A stretch of DNA of 64,000 bases from Bacteroidales bacterium (GTDB taxonomy: Bacteria > Bacteroidota > Bacteroidia > Bacteroidales > UBA12077). The stretch spans positions 124,001-188,000 of the forward strand of contig JANQHE010000021.1 of NCBI GenBank assembly GCA_028282785.1, in the 5' to 3' direction. The stretch's first letter is position 1. Each line of letters opens with the position of its first letter. Below the pieces are notes generated by a model that saw nothing but the letters and a program-made list of their open reading frames with translations, had not been told where the DNA came from and ran no database searches. Positions 63,978 to 64,000 of this stretch are shown here, piece by piece. A program made the translations under genes and the position numbers.

Positions 63978-64000
63978 ACTTTTCATTATGAAAATTATAA

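Noticed and set aside
63988-64000. Possible start of a further gene at the right window edge (ATG, then AAA ATT ATA)
   Set aside because: Only four codons are visible; cannot be supported.

Overview
The window is about 64 kb of low-GC DNA from a member of the Bacteroidota, most likely a marine, facultatively anaerobic relative of the Marinilabiliales/Bacteroidales; that placement is inferred from gene content only. Supporting signs are TAnnTTTG-type -7 promoter boxes with upstream TTTG boxes, weak ribosome-binding sites, a gingipain-like protease with a type IX secretion sorting domain, Reg_prop sensors, DUF5686 and SiaB/SiaC proteins, and the usual Bacteroidota neighbours of the housekeeping genes.

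Layout. 1-6.4 kb: 5' part of mutL, a small membrane protein, rplU-rpmA, serS, then a lipoprotein / EamA transporter / S41 protease / ruvC run. 6.5-11.7 kb: TonB, M14 and M28 peptidases, tRNA-Ala next to a broken tRNA half, and prfB with its programmed frameshift. 11.8-20.5 kb: a large C25 protease, an LPP20-like pair, recX, prmC and divergent ribD. 20.6-26.2 kb: a TPR-caspase lipoprotein followed by a double-propeller sensor with a cytoplasmic SpoIIE-type phosphatase. 26.2-26.5 kb: a short hairpin-ended element with a broken GIY-YIG gene. 26.5-32.8 kb: LOG protein, rpsT, tRNA-Glu, mpl, metabolic genes and a nucleoid-associated protein. 32.8-38.9 kb: siaC, a tandem siaB, an oxidoreductase, a class A PBP and a response-regulator adenylate cyclase. 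38.9-44.5 kb: DUF418 protein, cupin, ABC exporter, recQ. 44.7-50.8 kb: envelope genes (kdsD, tatC, LPS-kinase-like gene, DUF5686 protein, lptB). 50.9-54.6 kb: tricorn-like protease, a relic of a second lptB tail and a lipoprotein. 54.7-60.4 kb: tRNA-Leu, tig, clpP, clpX, and thyA / four-helix protein / folA. 60.6-64 kb: an Rrf2 regulator, an Fe-S protein and hcp (nitrosative/anaerobic stress).

How it may work together. The most suggestive theme is signalling. The caspase lipoprotein and the propeller-phosphatase look like one operon. A SiaB kinase / SiaC phosphoprotein pair of the kind normally opposed by a SpoIIE/PPM phosphatase lies about 7 kb away, and a predicted cAMP-making response regulator lies a further 3.5 kb on. 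Linking these into one pathway is inference. The clearest genome-history signals are the lptB tail relic at 54.2 kb, the interrupted tRNA-Ala half at 8.74 kb and the GIY-YIG element at 26.2 kb. No CRISPR array, prophage, rRNA operon or complete classical insertion sequence was seen.
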